A DNA stretch of 14,624 nt from Gammaproteobacteria bacterium (GTDB lineage Bacteria; Pseudomonadota; Gammaproteobacteria; PS1; Pseudothioglobaceae). The notes beneath the pieces were generated by a model. That model saw nothing but the letters and a program-made list of their open reading frames with translations, did not search any database and was not told the DNA's origin. The DNA lies in assembly GCA_024280535.1 (NCBI GenBank), contig JAJRPY010000083.1:1-14624 (forward strand), given 5' to 3'. The translations under genes and the position numbers were made by a program. This document shows positions 6,409 to 13,640 of the stretch, in pieces; position 1 is the first letter of the stretch, and every line of letters starts with the position of its first letter.

Positions 6409-7418
6409 ACCTACCTTGGCACAATTCAGCACTGGCAAAGTTGCAACAGATGATAGCGCAAAATCACCTGCCTCATGCCTTGCTTGTTACTGGTGCGGAA
6501 AAAATTGGAAAATTTGAGTTTATGCAACAATTGGTAGGCATTTTGCTGAATGATGATGAGATTATTAGAAGGGACAATGTGCTGGAGGATATGACTCATC
6601 CAGTGCTGATTAGGCGTTCTAATTATCCTAATATGATTTATTGTCGTGCCAATGAGATTAACGAAAAAACCAAAAATGCTTCCAAAGACATTCGCATTGA
6701 TCAAATTCGGGCATTTTGTGAGGCATTAAACAAAACTGCTGATGACTTGCAAATCGGTGTGATTTTTTATGGCGATCAAATGAATGTCAGTGCTGCCAAT
6801 AGTTTGTTAAAAACATTGGAAGAGCCTAGGGACAATACGTTGATTATCATTCTGGCACATAATCTACAAAATTTGCCCGCAACTATTGTATCGCGCTGCC
6901 AAAATATTCACATTGCACCCAGTTATAGCGAGCAAACCCAGCAATGGATCACAGCACAGTTGAGTAAATCTCAGCAAGCTGATTTTGACGTAGAGCAATT
7001 ATTGGACAATACGCATGGCGTGCCTTTTAAGGTGTTAAGCGAGTTATCTGATGGCAGTTATGCTGCTTATCAAGCATATCAAAATCAACTATTAAGCATA
7101 GCCATTCACCCGCTGATGATTCGTCAAACTGAAGTGTTTGAAGGTCATGAATTAGAGGTATTGAATTGTTTACAAAACTTAGTAATTGAAGCCATTCGAC
7201 TGAAAACCAGCCATCAAGAAGGCGGATCAGTTGAGTTAAATCAAGTCGTTCAAGCGGCTAAATCAGAATTTTTGTTTAAATTGCTAGAGGATATATATTT
7301 AGCCATTCGTTTGGCAAAAACCAGTGTTAATAGCAAATTATTATTGGATAATATTTTAATTGTGTGGTCGCACATTACCCATTTAAAACAATATCCGCCA
7401 ATCAATGTTAATTATTAG
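6405..7418 (+). CDS. holB: DNA polymerase III subunit delta'
   Basis: The delta-prime subunit of the polymerase III clamp loader (337 residues; E. coli 334). It is a AAA+ fold protein that helps open the beta clamp. Supporting motifs are [10 protein letters not shown] at the start, HALLVTG (24-30), LLKTLEEP (134-141) and the SRC motif (163-165), which acts as an arginine-finger region toward a neighbouring subunit. The Walker A equivalent GAEKIGKF (30-37) ends in Phe instead of Ser/Thr, as expected for a subunit that does not hydrolyse ATP. The zinc-binding cysteine cluster found in E. coli delta-prime before the HPD region is missing: the stretch 52-66 ([15 protein letters not shown]) contains no cysteine. 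The C-terminal collar helices are diverged but hydrophobic and helical. It overlaps tmk by ATGA and is followed nine bases later by hemL. Confidence 0.93.
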   Translation: MNLPWHNSALAKLQQMIAQNHLPHALLVTGAEKIGKFEFMQQLVGILLNDDEIIRRDNVLEDMTHPVLIRRSNYPNMIYCRANEINEKTKNASKDIRIDQIRAFCEALNKTADDLQIGVIFYGDQMNVSAANSLLKTLEEPRDNTLIIILAHNLQNLPATIVSRCQNIHIAPSYSEQTQQWITAQLSKSQQADFDVEQLLDNTHGVPFKVLSELSDGSYAAYQAYQNQLLSIAIHPLMIRQTEVFEGHELEVLNCLQNLVIEAIRLKTSHQEGGSVELNQVVQAAKSEFLFKLLEDIYLAIRLAKTSVNSKLLLDNILIVWSHITHLKQYPPINVNY

Positions 7419-7426
7419 GAGCCAGT

Positions 7427-8710
7427 ATGAGCCAGTCAGATGTATTGTTCGAACAAGCCAAAAAAGTTATTCCAGGGGGGGTTAATTCCCCCGTTCGCGC
7501 CTTTAATGGCGTGGGCGGTAATCCGATATTTTTTACCAAGGGCGAGGGGGCTTATTTATTTGATGCGGATGATAAAAAATATATTGATTATGTTGCATCA
7601 TGGGGGCCGATGATTTTGGGTCATGCCAATCAAGCAGTGGTCGAGGCCGTTAAAAAAACTTTGGACAACGGCCTTGGATTTGGCGCACCCACACATATTG
7701 AAACTGCCTTGGCAGAAAAGGTGTGTGAATTGGTGCCGTCCATTGATATGGTGCGTATGGTCAGCTCGGGCACCGAAGCCACGATGAGTGCTATTCGTTT
7801 AGCACGTGGGCATACAGGTCGAGATAATATTATTAAATTTGAAGGTTGCTATCACGGGCACTCTGATTGTTTGTTGGTGAAAGCGGGTTCAGGCGCATTA
7901 ACACTTGGCGTACCGACTTCGCCAGGGGTGCCTGCTGATTTTGCCAAGCATACGCTAACGCTAGAATACAACAATATTGACCAAGTGCGCGATACATTGG
8001 CTAAAGTCGGCAATGAGGTCGCCTGTATTATTGTTGAGCCAGTAGCGGGTAATATGAATTGCATTCCACCAGTGCAGGGATTTTTACAAGGGTTGCGTGA
8101 TGTATGCGATGAATATGGGGTTATTTTAATTTTTGATGAGGTGATGACGGGTTTTCGTGTAGCGTTGGGCGGTGCTCAGGCGTTGTATGGCGTTAGCCCA
8201 GATTTGACCACGTTGGGCAAAGTAATTGGCGGTGGTTTGCCAGTGGGTGCTTTTGGCGGTAGGCGCGATATAATGAGTTCAATCGCACCACTTGGCCCAG
8301 TTTATCAGGCAGGAACCTTGTCGGGCAATCCGATGTCTATGTCAGCAGGTTTGGCGATGTTGAATGCTTTATCGACCGATGCAGCGTTTTATACTAAATT
8401 GAATGCTAAAGTAAAAAGGCTAACTGACGGTATTCTTGCCAAAGCCAAAGTGCATAATATTGGTATGACGGCGAATGTAGTTGGTGGTATGTTTGGTTTG
8501 TTTTTTACACAGGCTAGTGCGGTGACTAACTTTAAGCAAACCTCACAATGCGACGTTGAGCGTTTTAAGAAATTCTATCATTTGATGTTAGCAGAAGGGA
8601 TTTATATGGCGCCTTCGGCCTATGAAGCTGGGTTTGTCTCTAGCGCGCATACAGAGCAAGATATTCAGGCGACCATTGATGCAGCAGAGCGTGTTTTTGC
8701 GCAGTTATGA
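7427..8710 (+). CDS. hemL: Glutamate-1-semialdehyde 2,1-aminomutase
   Basis: A PLP-dependent aminomutase of 427 residues that converts glutamate-1-semialdehyde to 5-aminolevulinate in the C5 route to heme. The N-terminal [12 protein letters not shown] (15-26) is the HemL signature. [17 protein letters not shown] (111-127), [10 protein letters not shown] (136-145) and the Asp237 region ([11 protein letters not shown]) are all present. The PLP lysine is Lys265 in [18 protein letters not shown]. The length is standard and nothing is missing. GGAG eight bases before the ATG supports the start. It lies in the same direction nine bases after holB and 22 bases before the HAD gene, so it probably belongs to the same transcript although its pathway is unrelated. 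The ALA synthesised would feed cytochromes, including the cytochrome c further along the window. Confidence 0.97.
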   Translation: MSQSDVLFEQAKKVIPGGVNSPVRAFNGVGGNPIFFTKGEGAYLFDADDKKYIDYVASWGPMILGHANQAVVEAVKKTLDNGLGFGAPTHIETALAEKVCELVPSIDMVRMVSSGTEATMSAIRLARGHTGRDNIIKFEGCYHGHSDCLLVKAGSGALTLGVPTSPGVPADFAKHTLTLEYNNIDQVRDTLAKVGNEVACIIVEPVAGNMNCIPPVQGFLQGLRDVCDEYGVILIFDEVMTGFRVALGGAQALYGVSPDLTTLGKVIGGGLPVGAFGGRRDIMSSIAPLGPVYQAGTLSGNPMSMSAGLAMLNALSTDAAFYTKLNAKVKRLTDGILAKAKVHNIGMTANVVGGMFGLFFTQASAVTNFKQTSQCDVERFKKFYHLMLAEGIYMAPSAYEAGFVSSAHTEQDIQATIDAAERVFAQL

Positions 8711-8732
8711 AAATGACTATTAAGGAGCAATA

Positions 8733-9386
8733 ATGGCGCTGGCAATTTTTGATTTAGACAAGACACTGATTGATGGTGATAGTGATTTTCTTTGGGGGGA
8801 GTTTTTAAGTGAGATTGGCGCGGTAGATGTGGATATTTATCAGCGTAAAAATCAATACTTTTTTGATCAATATGCCCTTGGAAAGCTTGATATTAATGAA
8901 TATTTGGCATTTTGTTTGGCGCCATTGTCGCAACATAGCCGAGCTACTTTAGAGGAATGGCATCATCGTTTTATGCAAACAAAAATTGAGCCGATTTTAT
9001 TGCCCAAGGCTCAGCTGGTTATTGATAAGCATAAAGCACAAGGTGATACTGTTTTGGTTATTACTGCCACCAATAGTTTTGTGACGGCGCCGATTGTGAA
9101 ACGCTATGGTATTGAGCATTTATTAGCCACCAATCCTGAGGTAAAAAATAACAAATTTACGGGTAAAGTGGTAGGTGAGCCTTGTTTTCAACACGGAAAA
9201 ATAACCCATTTAAATCGCTGGCTTGAGAAAACTGGTGAAAATATGGCAGAATCATATTTTTATTCTGATTCGCATAATGATTTACCTTTGTTAGAATTGG
9301 TAGATTATCCGCAAGTTGTGCATGGCGATGAGTGTTTAAATAAAATAGCCAAAGAGCGAGGCTGGCCCAGTTTGGATTGGCATTAA
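8733..9386 (+). CDS. HAD-IB family phosphatase
   Basis: A 217-residue haloacid-dehalogenase hydrolase of subclass IB (SerB-like). Motif I is FDLDKT with the nucleophile Asp7 and Asp9; motif II is VITATNSF (109-116); motif III is probably Lys156; motif IV is YSDSHNDLPLLE with Asp179 and Asp183. The helical cap between residues 15 and 85 contains GDSDFLWGEF and YQRKNQYFFDQYALG, typical of the small IB group found near hem or housekeeping genes. The substrate is not certain. Phosphoserine is possible, and a related Pseudomonas HAD protein has, as I recall, been linked to histidinol phosphate. TAAGGAG precedes the ATG at a good distance. It is the last gene of the plus-strand run and ends about 20 bases before a strong terminator. 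Confidence 0.88.
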   Translation: MALAIFDLDKTLIDGDSDFLWGEFLSEIGAVDVDIYQRKNQYFFDQYALGKLDINEYLAFCLAPLSQHSRATLEEWHHRFMQTKIEPILLPKAQLVIDKHKAQGDTVLVITATNSFVTAPIVKRYGIEHLLATNPEVKNNKFTGKVVGEPCFQHGKITHLNRWLEKTGENMAESYFYSDSHNDLPLLELVDYPQVVHGDECLNKIAKERGWPSLDWH

Positions 9387-9408
9387 ATTTGCTAATATTT
9401 AGATGTAA

Positions 9409-9434
9409 AAAAAACCTCCTTTCGGAGGTTTTTT
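9409..9434. terminator. bidirectional rho-independent terminator
   Basis: A perfect 11-bp stem (aaaaaacctcc / ggaggtttttt) closes on a TTTC loop (9420-9423). A-run and T-run on the two sides make it work in both directions. It ends the pabC-mltG-to-HAD transcript from the left and the tusA-dsrE2 transcript from the right. Confidence 0.93.
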
Positions 9435-9454
9435 ACTATATTAGTAAAAAATTT

Positions 9455-9976
9455 TTACATATATAAATGATGGTCGCCCGAAGCCGCCTCATCAAAGTAC
9501 TTGGCAGCGCCTGCAAATTCAACGCCATCAACAAAGTCAGATTTATCATAACCGAATAATTCAACTGTCATTTCACAGGCAATGAATTTAACATCAAATT
9601 CTTGGCACATTGCGCGTAACTCTTCCATCTTAGCAACGCCATGTTTGGCCATGGTTTTTTTCATTAAGAAAGTAGCCATCCATTCAGTGCCAGGAATTTG
9701 CCAAAAAAGATTAGGCAGTTTAGGGCCGAAATCAATTTTTTGTAACCACTTAGGACCAAATGGCATTTTCATTGGCATAGCAGGGTTACCGATGGGAGAA
9801 ACTCTCAACTTTGAGGTGTCTTTTAATAAAAGATTTAAGCCGTAAAAAGTAAAGAAAATGGTGACCTCTTTATCCATTGCAACGCCAGTGGAGGCAATGA
9901 TGAACGGGGGGAATGCCCAATCAAAAGTGCCCTTGGTGGCGATGATAGTCATCTTGTTGTTATCTGTATTTGCCAT
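9455..9976 (-). CDS. dsrE2: DsrE2-type sulfur-carrier protein
   Basis: A 173-residue protein of the DsrE/DsrF-like superfamily, DsrE2 group. It begins with KMTIIATKGTFDWAFPPFIIAST, a strand-turn-helix nucleotide-binding-like fold, and ends with the diagnostic FIACEMTVELFGY followed by a D/E-rich tail. Cys134 in that motif is the likely persulfide-bearing residue; Cys124 lies ten residues before it. Two somewhat hydrophobic segments (about 20-32 and 38-50) could associate with the membrane, as suggested for some DsrE2 members. In sulfur oxidisers DsrE2 acts with TusA and a rhodanese in cytoplasmic sulfur transfer toward reverse Dsr or the sHdr system. Here tusA lies directly upstream, with a 28-base gap. 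No rhodanese is next to them within the window. The start has only a weak AGGA. Confidence 0.88.
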   Translation of the reverse strand: MANTDNNKMTIIATKGTFDWAFPPFIIASTGVAMDKEVTIFFTFYGLNLLLKDTSKLRVSPIGNPAMPMKMPFGPKWLQKIDFGPKLPNLFWQIPGTEWMATFLMKKTMAKHGVAKMEELRAMCQEFDVKFIACEMTVELFGYDKSDFVDGVEFAGAAKYFDEAASGDHHLYM

Positions 9977-10004
9977 GATTGTTGTCCTATAAAGCGATTA
10001 TGAA

Positions 10005-10229
10005 TTAAGCTTTTTCAATCGTAAAGATGTATTTTCCACCCTCTTCAGCGGTAGAAATAAGCTTGTTGCCGGTTTGGTTGCAAAAAGCCTCAATGTCTTT
10101 TACAGAGCCAGCATCGGTAGAAATGACGTCTAAAATTTTGCCAGCATCCATTTTTGATAATGCTTTTTTGGTTTTTAAAATTGGTAATGGGCAGTTTAAG
10201 CCTGATGCGTCTAAAGTTTCGTCAGCCAT
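10005..10229 (-). CDS. tusA: TusA sulfurtransferase
   Basis: A 74-residue sulfur-carrier protein of the TusA/SirA family. The persulfide cysteine is Cys13 in LNCPLPILKTKKAL, and the C-terminal strand ends GKYIFTIEKA. It passes sulfane sulfur between cytoplasmic partners; with DsrE2 this is the classical sulfur-oxidiser pair. The open frame extends upstream to 10469, but the extra residues are basic and unrelated, and would run over the promoter. The ATG at 10229 has AAGGAG eight bases before it and begins the conserved MADETLDASGLNCPLP, so I choose it. A near-consensus promoter on the minus strand lies 62-90 bases upstream of the start codon, and the 17-bp palindrome between them may regulate it. 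dsrE2 follows on the same transcript. Confidence 0.94.
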   Translation of the reverse strand: MADETLDASGLNCPLPILKTKKALSKMDAGKILDVISTDAGSVKDIEAFCNQTGNKLISTAEEGGKYIFTIEKA

Positions 10230-10235
10230 TGTGGA

Positions 10236-10241
10236 CTCCTT
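10236..10241 (-). promoter_or_regulatory. Shine-Dalgarno fixing the tusA start
   Basis: AAGGAG on the minus strand, six bases before the tusA ATG. It decides for the short 74-residue protein instead of the longer open frame that reaches 10469. Confidence 0.85.
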
Positions 10242-10264
10242 ATATATTAAAATTAATAAAATCC

Positions 10265-10281
10265 TATCTTTTGAAAAGATA
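10265..10281. promoter_or_regulatory. 17-bp palindrome, operator candidate
   Basis: TATCTTTT-G-AAAAGATA is a perfect 8-bp inverted repeat around one central base. It lies just after the predicted tusA transcription start (about +3 to +19) and about 50 bases upstream of the divergent protease ATG. The one-base centre is too tight for an RNA hairpin without unpairing two pairs, which favours a DNA-binding dimer site. A regulator is not identified within the window. Confidence 0.5.
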
Positions 10282-10290
10282 AGTCCGTTT

Positions 10291-10319
10291 ATTTTAGTCG
10301 CACAAGGACGGATAGTCAA
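10291..10319 (-). promoter_or_regulatory. sigma70-type promoter for tusA-dsrE2
   Basis: On the minus strand TTGACT (10319-10314) and TAAAAT (10296-10291) are separated by exactly 17 bases. The predicted start at about 10284 gives a leader of about 55 bases that includes the palindrome and the Shine-Dalgarno sequence of tusA. Confidence 0.7.
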
Positions 10320-10320
10320 A

Positions 10321-10326
10321 TATAAT
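10321..10326 (+). promoter_or_regulatory. -10 box of a possibly leaderless protease gene
   Basis: A consensus TATAAT is followed by six bases (AACGCA) and then the protease ATG, so transcription would begin at the start codon itself. No clear -35 is visible at 16-18 bases. It abuts the -35 of the divergent tusA promoter, so the two polymerase sites probably compete. Confidence 0.4.
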
Positions 10327-10332
10327 AACGCA

Positions 10333-11664
10333 ATGATTAAACGAATATTATTAGTATGCCTTTTCAGTGTTAATGTCAACGCATTAGAAATCCCTAAGTC
10401 GCAATTAAGCGAATCTTTACAAGAGCAAAAACAGGGTAATGAATTTTTGCAAAGTATTTGGGATACCAATCAAGTTGTTCTTGATGTAGAAGCCCAAGTT
10501 TATTTAAAATTATTAGGCAATCAGTTGACTAAATATAGTGAAAATCCCAATAAGCATTTTGATTTTTTTATGATTGATGAGGATAATATTAATGCGTTTG
10601 CAGGGCCTTATGGCTATATTGGCGTGCATCTTGGCACACTGCTGCGTTCGGATTCTGAGTCTGAATTGGCGGGGGTGTTGGCACATGAAATCTCGCACGT
10701 TACCCAAAATCATTTAGCGCGTTTTGATGAAAAAACCGATAAGCAAAGTTATATTATAGCGGCAGGCCTGTTGGCAGCAGTATTGGCCAATAATGCTAAT
10801 GCCTCGCAAGCCATTGTGACTTCTGCTGTAGCAGGCATCACGCAACAAAACATTAATTTTACGCGCGAACATGAGTGGGAAGCGGATAGAATTGGAGTCA
10901 AAATATTGTCAAAATCAGGGTTTGACCCTAATGGAATGGCACATTTTTTTGAAAAATTAGAAGATGAACCCGACGCGCAGGAGTTTTTGCGTTCACATCC
11001 ATTGAGTATTAATAGAATTGCAGGTGCCATGCGGCGTTCAATCCAGCCAGATGAGGGCTATCGGGCAGATTCATTTGATTATACTAGCATCAAAGCAAGG
11101 CTTTATTATCATCAACATAAGCGTATTAAACGTGAAGAAAATAAAGATATTACAATATATATGCAAGCTTATGAGGCGTTTGAAAAGCAAAAATATGGGG
11201 TGGCTAAAAACCATATTGATCAGTTGTTGTTGATTAATGCGCACGATGCGAGTTATATTTTGGCAGGCAGGATTTATTCAAAACTCGCTAAATTAGACCA
11301 AGCCCAGCAATATTTTTCACATACTAAGCAGGGTGAATCTAGTATATATTATGCGGCAAAAGCCTATTTGGATAATCAGCAAACTCAACTAGGGATTGAT
11401 TTATTGAAGACTTATTTAAAGCAACATAGTGGCACTTATCAATCCTATAAGTTGCTGTCTTTGTTGTATGTTGAAAATTCACAATTAGATCGTGCGCATA
11501 TTTATAATGCTGAAGCCTTGGTGTCGCAAGGTCGGCTTAGGCAGGGTATCGGTCGTTATGAGCGTGCAAAAACTACTACCCGTTCGCAGGATTTGATTGA
11601 TGTGATTGATGTTAAGATTGAGCGTTTGGAAAAACTGATTGATTTGTATGAAGGTTTGCTTTAG
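10333..11664 (+). CDS. bepA: BepA-like M48 periplasmic metalloprotease with TPR
   Basis: A 443-residue M48 metalloprotease with C-terminal TPR-like helices, resembling E. coli BepA (YfgC; 487 residues), which degrades or chaperones misassembled outer-membrane proteins such as LptD. The first 17 residues (MIKRILLVCLFSVNVNA) form a signal peptide. Zinc ligands are His118 and His122 with catalytic Glu119 (HEISH), and Glu183 in EWEADRIG. His222 in SHPLSINRI matches the regulatory histidine of BepA. The hydrophobic stretch 140-170 covers the active-site plug region. From about residue 255 the protein is helical and repetitive, with TPR character (AGRIYSKLAKLDQAQQYF). The open frame runs from 10027, but upstream codons overlap tusA in antisense; the ATG at 10333 gives the signal peptide and is chosen. 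There is no Shine-Dalgarno sequence. The stop overlaps the convergent DUF1841 stop. Confidence 0.9.
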   Translation: MIKRILLVCLFSVNVNALEIPKSQLSESLQEQKQGNEFLQSIWDTNQVVLDVEAQVYLKLLGNQLTKYSENPNKHFDFFMIDEDNINAFAGPYGYIGVHLGTLLRSDSESELAGVLAHEISHVTQNHLARFDEKTDKQSYIIAAGLLAAVLANNANASQAIVTSAVAGITQQNINFTREHEWEADRIGVKILSKSGFDPNGMAHFFEKLEDEPDAQEFLRSHPLSINRIAGAMRRSIQPDEGYRADSFDYTSIKARLYYHQHKRIKREENKDITIYMQAYEAFEKQKYGVAKNHIDQLLLINAHDASYILAGRIYSKLAKLDQAQQYFSHTKQGESSIYYAAKAYLDNQQTQLGIDLLKTYLKQHSGTYQSYKLLSLLYVENSQLDRAHIYNAEALVSQGRLRQGIGRYERAKTTTRSQDLIDVIDVKIERLEKLIDLYEGLL

Positions 11665-12089
11665 TTGGTTTGTTGAGCGAGTGTTTTTAGGCAATTGAGA
11701 TAGGCTTGCTGATTGATGGGTGAGTTGTTTGTTTGGGATGAGAAAATCATCTCGGCAATGCAATCCATCATTTTGTGTTCGGCGTCGTGAGGGTTGCCAA
11801 CAGTGCTAACGATTGTTTGATATAGTTGGTTAATGCCATCAGGCTGATTAATGGATAGTTGCTCCCTAAGGGCAAGATGCAAATTAATATGCAAAAAAGG
11901 ATTGACCTCGCCTTGTTCTGGGTAATAATCAGATTCAATATGTTGGATTAATGCATGATATTCTGGGTGGATTTTAATGATTTGGGTGAGTTGATTTTCT
12001 AATGGGTCGAGGATTTTTTTGTCAAGAAATTTTTGCCAAGCGTTAGCAAGGAATTGGCGCTGCTGTGTTCTGTCTTGCGTGTAGAGCAT
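11661..12089 (-). CDS. DUF1841 family protein
   Basis: A 142-residue cytoplasmic protein of the DUF1841 family, function unknown. The diagnostic region is GEVNPFLHINLHLALREQLSI (about 80-100), with conserved NPFLH and LHLALREQ. A second conserved block, NPHDAEHKMMDCIAEMI, lies near 118-134, and its His/Asp/Glu content has the look of a metal or active site, but this is not proven. It is all-helical with no signal peptide or membrane segment. A weak GGAT precedes the ATG at 12089. Upstream on the same strand is nth, 97 bases away. The stop codons of this gene and the opposing protease share TTAG, leaving no room for a terminator between them. Confidence 0.85.
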   Translation of the reverse strand: MLYTQDRTQQRQFLANAWQKFLDKKILDPLENQLTQIIKIHPEYHALIQHIESDYYPEQGEVNPFLHINLHLALREQLSINQPDGINQLYQTIVSTVGNPHDAEHKMMDCIAEMIFSSQTNNSPINQQAYLNCLKTLAQQTN

Positions 12090-12186
12090 TTTTTTAAATC
12101 CAATTTTTATTTAGGATGAGTGCAAAATACTGCCAATATCCAGCCAAAAAGAATGACTATTTTTAGCAGGCAGGCCGAATGTAACG

Positions 12187-12822
12187 TTAGGCTAGGTTTT
12201 TTTCTTCGTATTCACACAAATCAAGCAAAATACACTCATCGCATAATGGCGAGCGCGCTTTACAAGTATAGCGACCATGTAAAATCATTAAATGATGTGC
12301 AGGTACCCTGTGTTCATCAGGAATAAATTTAATCAGTTTTTTCTCTACTTCAAGCACGGTTTTACCACTGGCAATGGCTGTGCGATTAGCCACACGATAG
12401 ATATGTGTGTCAACCGCAATAGTAGGGTGTCCAAAGGCAGTATTTAGTACAACATTGGCAGTTTTACGACCAACGCCAGGTAAGGCTTCTAACTCTTTGC
12501 GTGTTTCTGGTACTTTGGAATCATGCTTGTCAATTAAAATCCTACAAGCTTGAATAATATGCTTGGCTTTTGAATTAAACAAGCCAATGGTTTTGATGGT
12601 TTCTCTTAGCGTGTCTTCGCCTAATTCAAAGATTGCCACGGGGGTATTGGCAATTGGAAACAACCTATCGGTTACTTTATTAACACTTTTGTCCGTTGCT
12701 TGAGCAGATAGAGTAACGGCCACTAGCAGCTCAAATGAGGTGGTGTAATTTAATTCTGTTGTTGGGTTGGGTGTCTTGCTTAGCAACCTTTCAAACATTT
12801 CAAAGCGAGTTTCAGCGTTCAT
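12187..12822 (-). CDS. nth: Endonuclease III
   Basis: A bifunctional DNA glycosylase/AP lyase for oxidised pyrimidines in base-excision repair; 211 residues, same as E. coli Nth. The helix-hairpin-helix LPGVGRKTANVVLN (114-127) includes the catalytic Lys120, and Asp138 (VDTH) is the second catalytic residue. The C-terminal [4Fe-4S] loop is complete: Cys187, Cys194, Cys197 and Cys203 with the standard C-X6-C-X2-C-X5-C spacing. The N-terminal RFEMFERL matches the family start, so the ATG at 12822 is right. A good promoter lies 34 bases upstream on the same strand. The 97-base gap to the DUF1841 gene downstream holds nothing I can recognise, so the two may be one transcript. Confidence 0.97.
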   Translation of the reverse strand: MNAETRFEMFERLLSKTPNPTTELNYTTSFELLVAVTLSAQATDKSVNKVTDRLFPIANTPVAIFELGEDTLRETIKTIGLFNSKAKHIIQACRILIDKHDSKVPETRKELEALPGVGRKTANVVLNTAFGHPTIAVDTHIYRVANRTAIASGKTVLEVEKKLIKFIPDEHRVPAHHLMILHGRYTCKARSPLCDECILLDLCEYEEKNLA

Positions 12823-12855
12823 TATTCTCTTTTGTTAAATCGTCAATGAGCAAAG

Positions 12856-12884
12856 ATTATACCCGATAATCAAATCAATAGCAA
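12856..12884 (-). promoter_or_regulatory. sigma70-type promoter for nth
   Basis: On the minus strand TTGCTA (12884-12879) and a perfect TATAAT (12861-12856) are 17 bases apart. The start would be near 12849, giving a leader of about 27 bases before the nth ATG. Confidence 0.6.
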
Positions 12885-12939
12885 AATAGCCGAATTCAAA
12901 CATACCTGCCCCTTATTATCCAAGTTTTTAGCAGTCATT

Positions 12940-12982
12940 ACACACGCAAAGTTTTAATCTATCAAGACTATATGGCGTGTGT
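12940..12982. repeat. inverted repeat in the cytochrome c-nth gap
   Basis: The 207-base gap between nth and the cytochrome c gene contains ACACACGC (12940-12947) and its perfect complement GCGTGTGT (12975-12982) with 27 bases between. Part of the interior can pair weakly as well. No T-run follows on either strand, so it is not a standard terminator, although its place downstream of the cytochrome gene would suit a 3'-end structure. Apart from this and the nth promoter I see nothing else in the gap. Confidence 0.4.
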
Positions 12983-13029
12983 TGAGCGGAAAATTAGAGC
13001 ATTATGGTTTTTATGGCTATTTTGTTAAG

Positions 13030-13614
13030 TTAATGCGAGTGCCCATCCTCTAGGTGGGTGTTGCTAGGCTTAGGCGTAACGGGTGCTTCTGTATGTTCAG
13101 TATTATCGCTATGCGTATGTCCGCCATCGCCAACTAATTGGGTGTATTTGACAGCAGACATACCTTTAAATTTTTCTAAAAATGCCACCATTTCCCATAT
13201 TTGCTGGTCGGTGTGGGAATCGCCCCATGCTGGCATACCAGTCATTTTTAGCCCATTTTTAATAGTCCAGAATGTGTTGCTGGCGCCGTGACCTGTGTGG
13301 TTTTGTTGATAAAACACAGGGGCTTTAGGATATAGCCCAAGACTTAATTCGGTTGATTCTTCAACAGGGGATAAATGGCACTGGGCACACATGGCGTCAA
13401 AGTTTTTCGCGCCATTTTCAATCATAGCGGGTGCTGATAAATCAGGCACTTTAATATCATGCGCACGTACTGTAATAGAGCGCTCTTTGACAAACGCTAG
13501 TAATTTCGTGGTGATATTCCAATGTTTGTCTTTGGCGGATATATTAAATGCCCCAAACCAAATCAATGAGAATAATAGACCAACAATAACCAATATTTTT
13601 AATAAACTTTTCAT
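13030..13614 (-). CDS. Membrane-anchored cytochrome c with His-rich tail
   Basis: A 194-residue class-I c-type cytochrome. Residues 1-25 (MKSLLKILVIVGLLFSLIWFGAF) are a signal anchor or signal peptide, putting the heme domain in the periplasm. The heme site is Cys76-Ala-Gln-Cys79-His80, and the sixth ligand is probably Met127 in MTGMPAWG. After residue 160 the protein ends in a hydrophilic tail with repeated histidines (GGHTHSD, NTEHTE, HLEDGHSH), which looks like a metal-binding segment. The gene lies downstream of copA and copB, so electron transfer linked to copper oxidation or copper capture is plausible; this is inference. The frame extends upstream to 13677, but GGAG eight bases before the ATG at 13614 and the clean signal sequence favour the shorter start. 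Confidence 0.9.
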   Translation of the reverse strand: MKSLLKILVIVGLLFSLIWFGAFNISAKDKHWNITTKLLAFVKERSITVRAHDIKVPDLSAPAMIENGAKNFDAMCAQCHLSPVEESTELSLGLYPKAPVFYQQNHTGHGASNTFWTIKNGLKMTGMPAWGDSHTDQQIWEMVAFLEKFKGMSAVKYTQLVGDGGHTHSDNTEHTEAPVTPKPSNTHLEDGHSH

Positions 13615-13620
13615 TTTATA

Positions 13621-13624
13621 CTCC
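13621..13624 (-). promoter_or_regulatory. Shine-Dalgarno fixing the cytochrome c start
   Basis: GGAG on the minus strand, six bases from the ATG at 13614. The longer frame would begin inside the large inverted repeat and has no such signal. Confidence 0.75.
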
Positions 13625-13640
13625 AAAATAAATAACAATA

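Noticed and set aside
9582..9845. Plus-strand open frame inside dsrE2
   Set aside because: Antisense shadow of a conserved gene.
10027..10332. Upstream extension of the protease open frame
   Set aside because: It runs antisense through tusA, and only the ATG at 10333 gives a clean signal peptide.
10230..10469. Upstream extension of the tusA open frame to 10469
   Set aside because: The added residues are not TusA-like, cross the promoter and palindrome, and overlap the protease signal peptide; the ATG at 10229 has a good Shine-Dalgarno sequence.
12120..12326. Plus-strand open frame overlapping the nth end
   Set aside because: It overlaps the conserved Fe-S cluster coding part of nth and shows no recognisable protein.
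12983..13029. ATGG-TTTTT-ATGG after the cytochrome c stop as a terminator
   Set aside because: It is a direct repeat, not an inverted one, and forms no stable hairpin.
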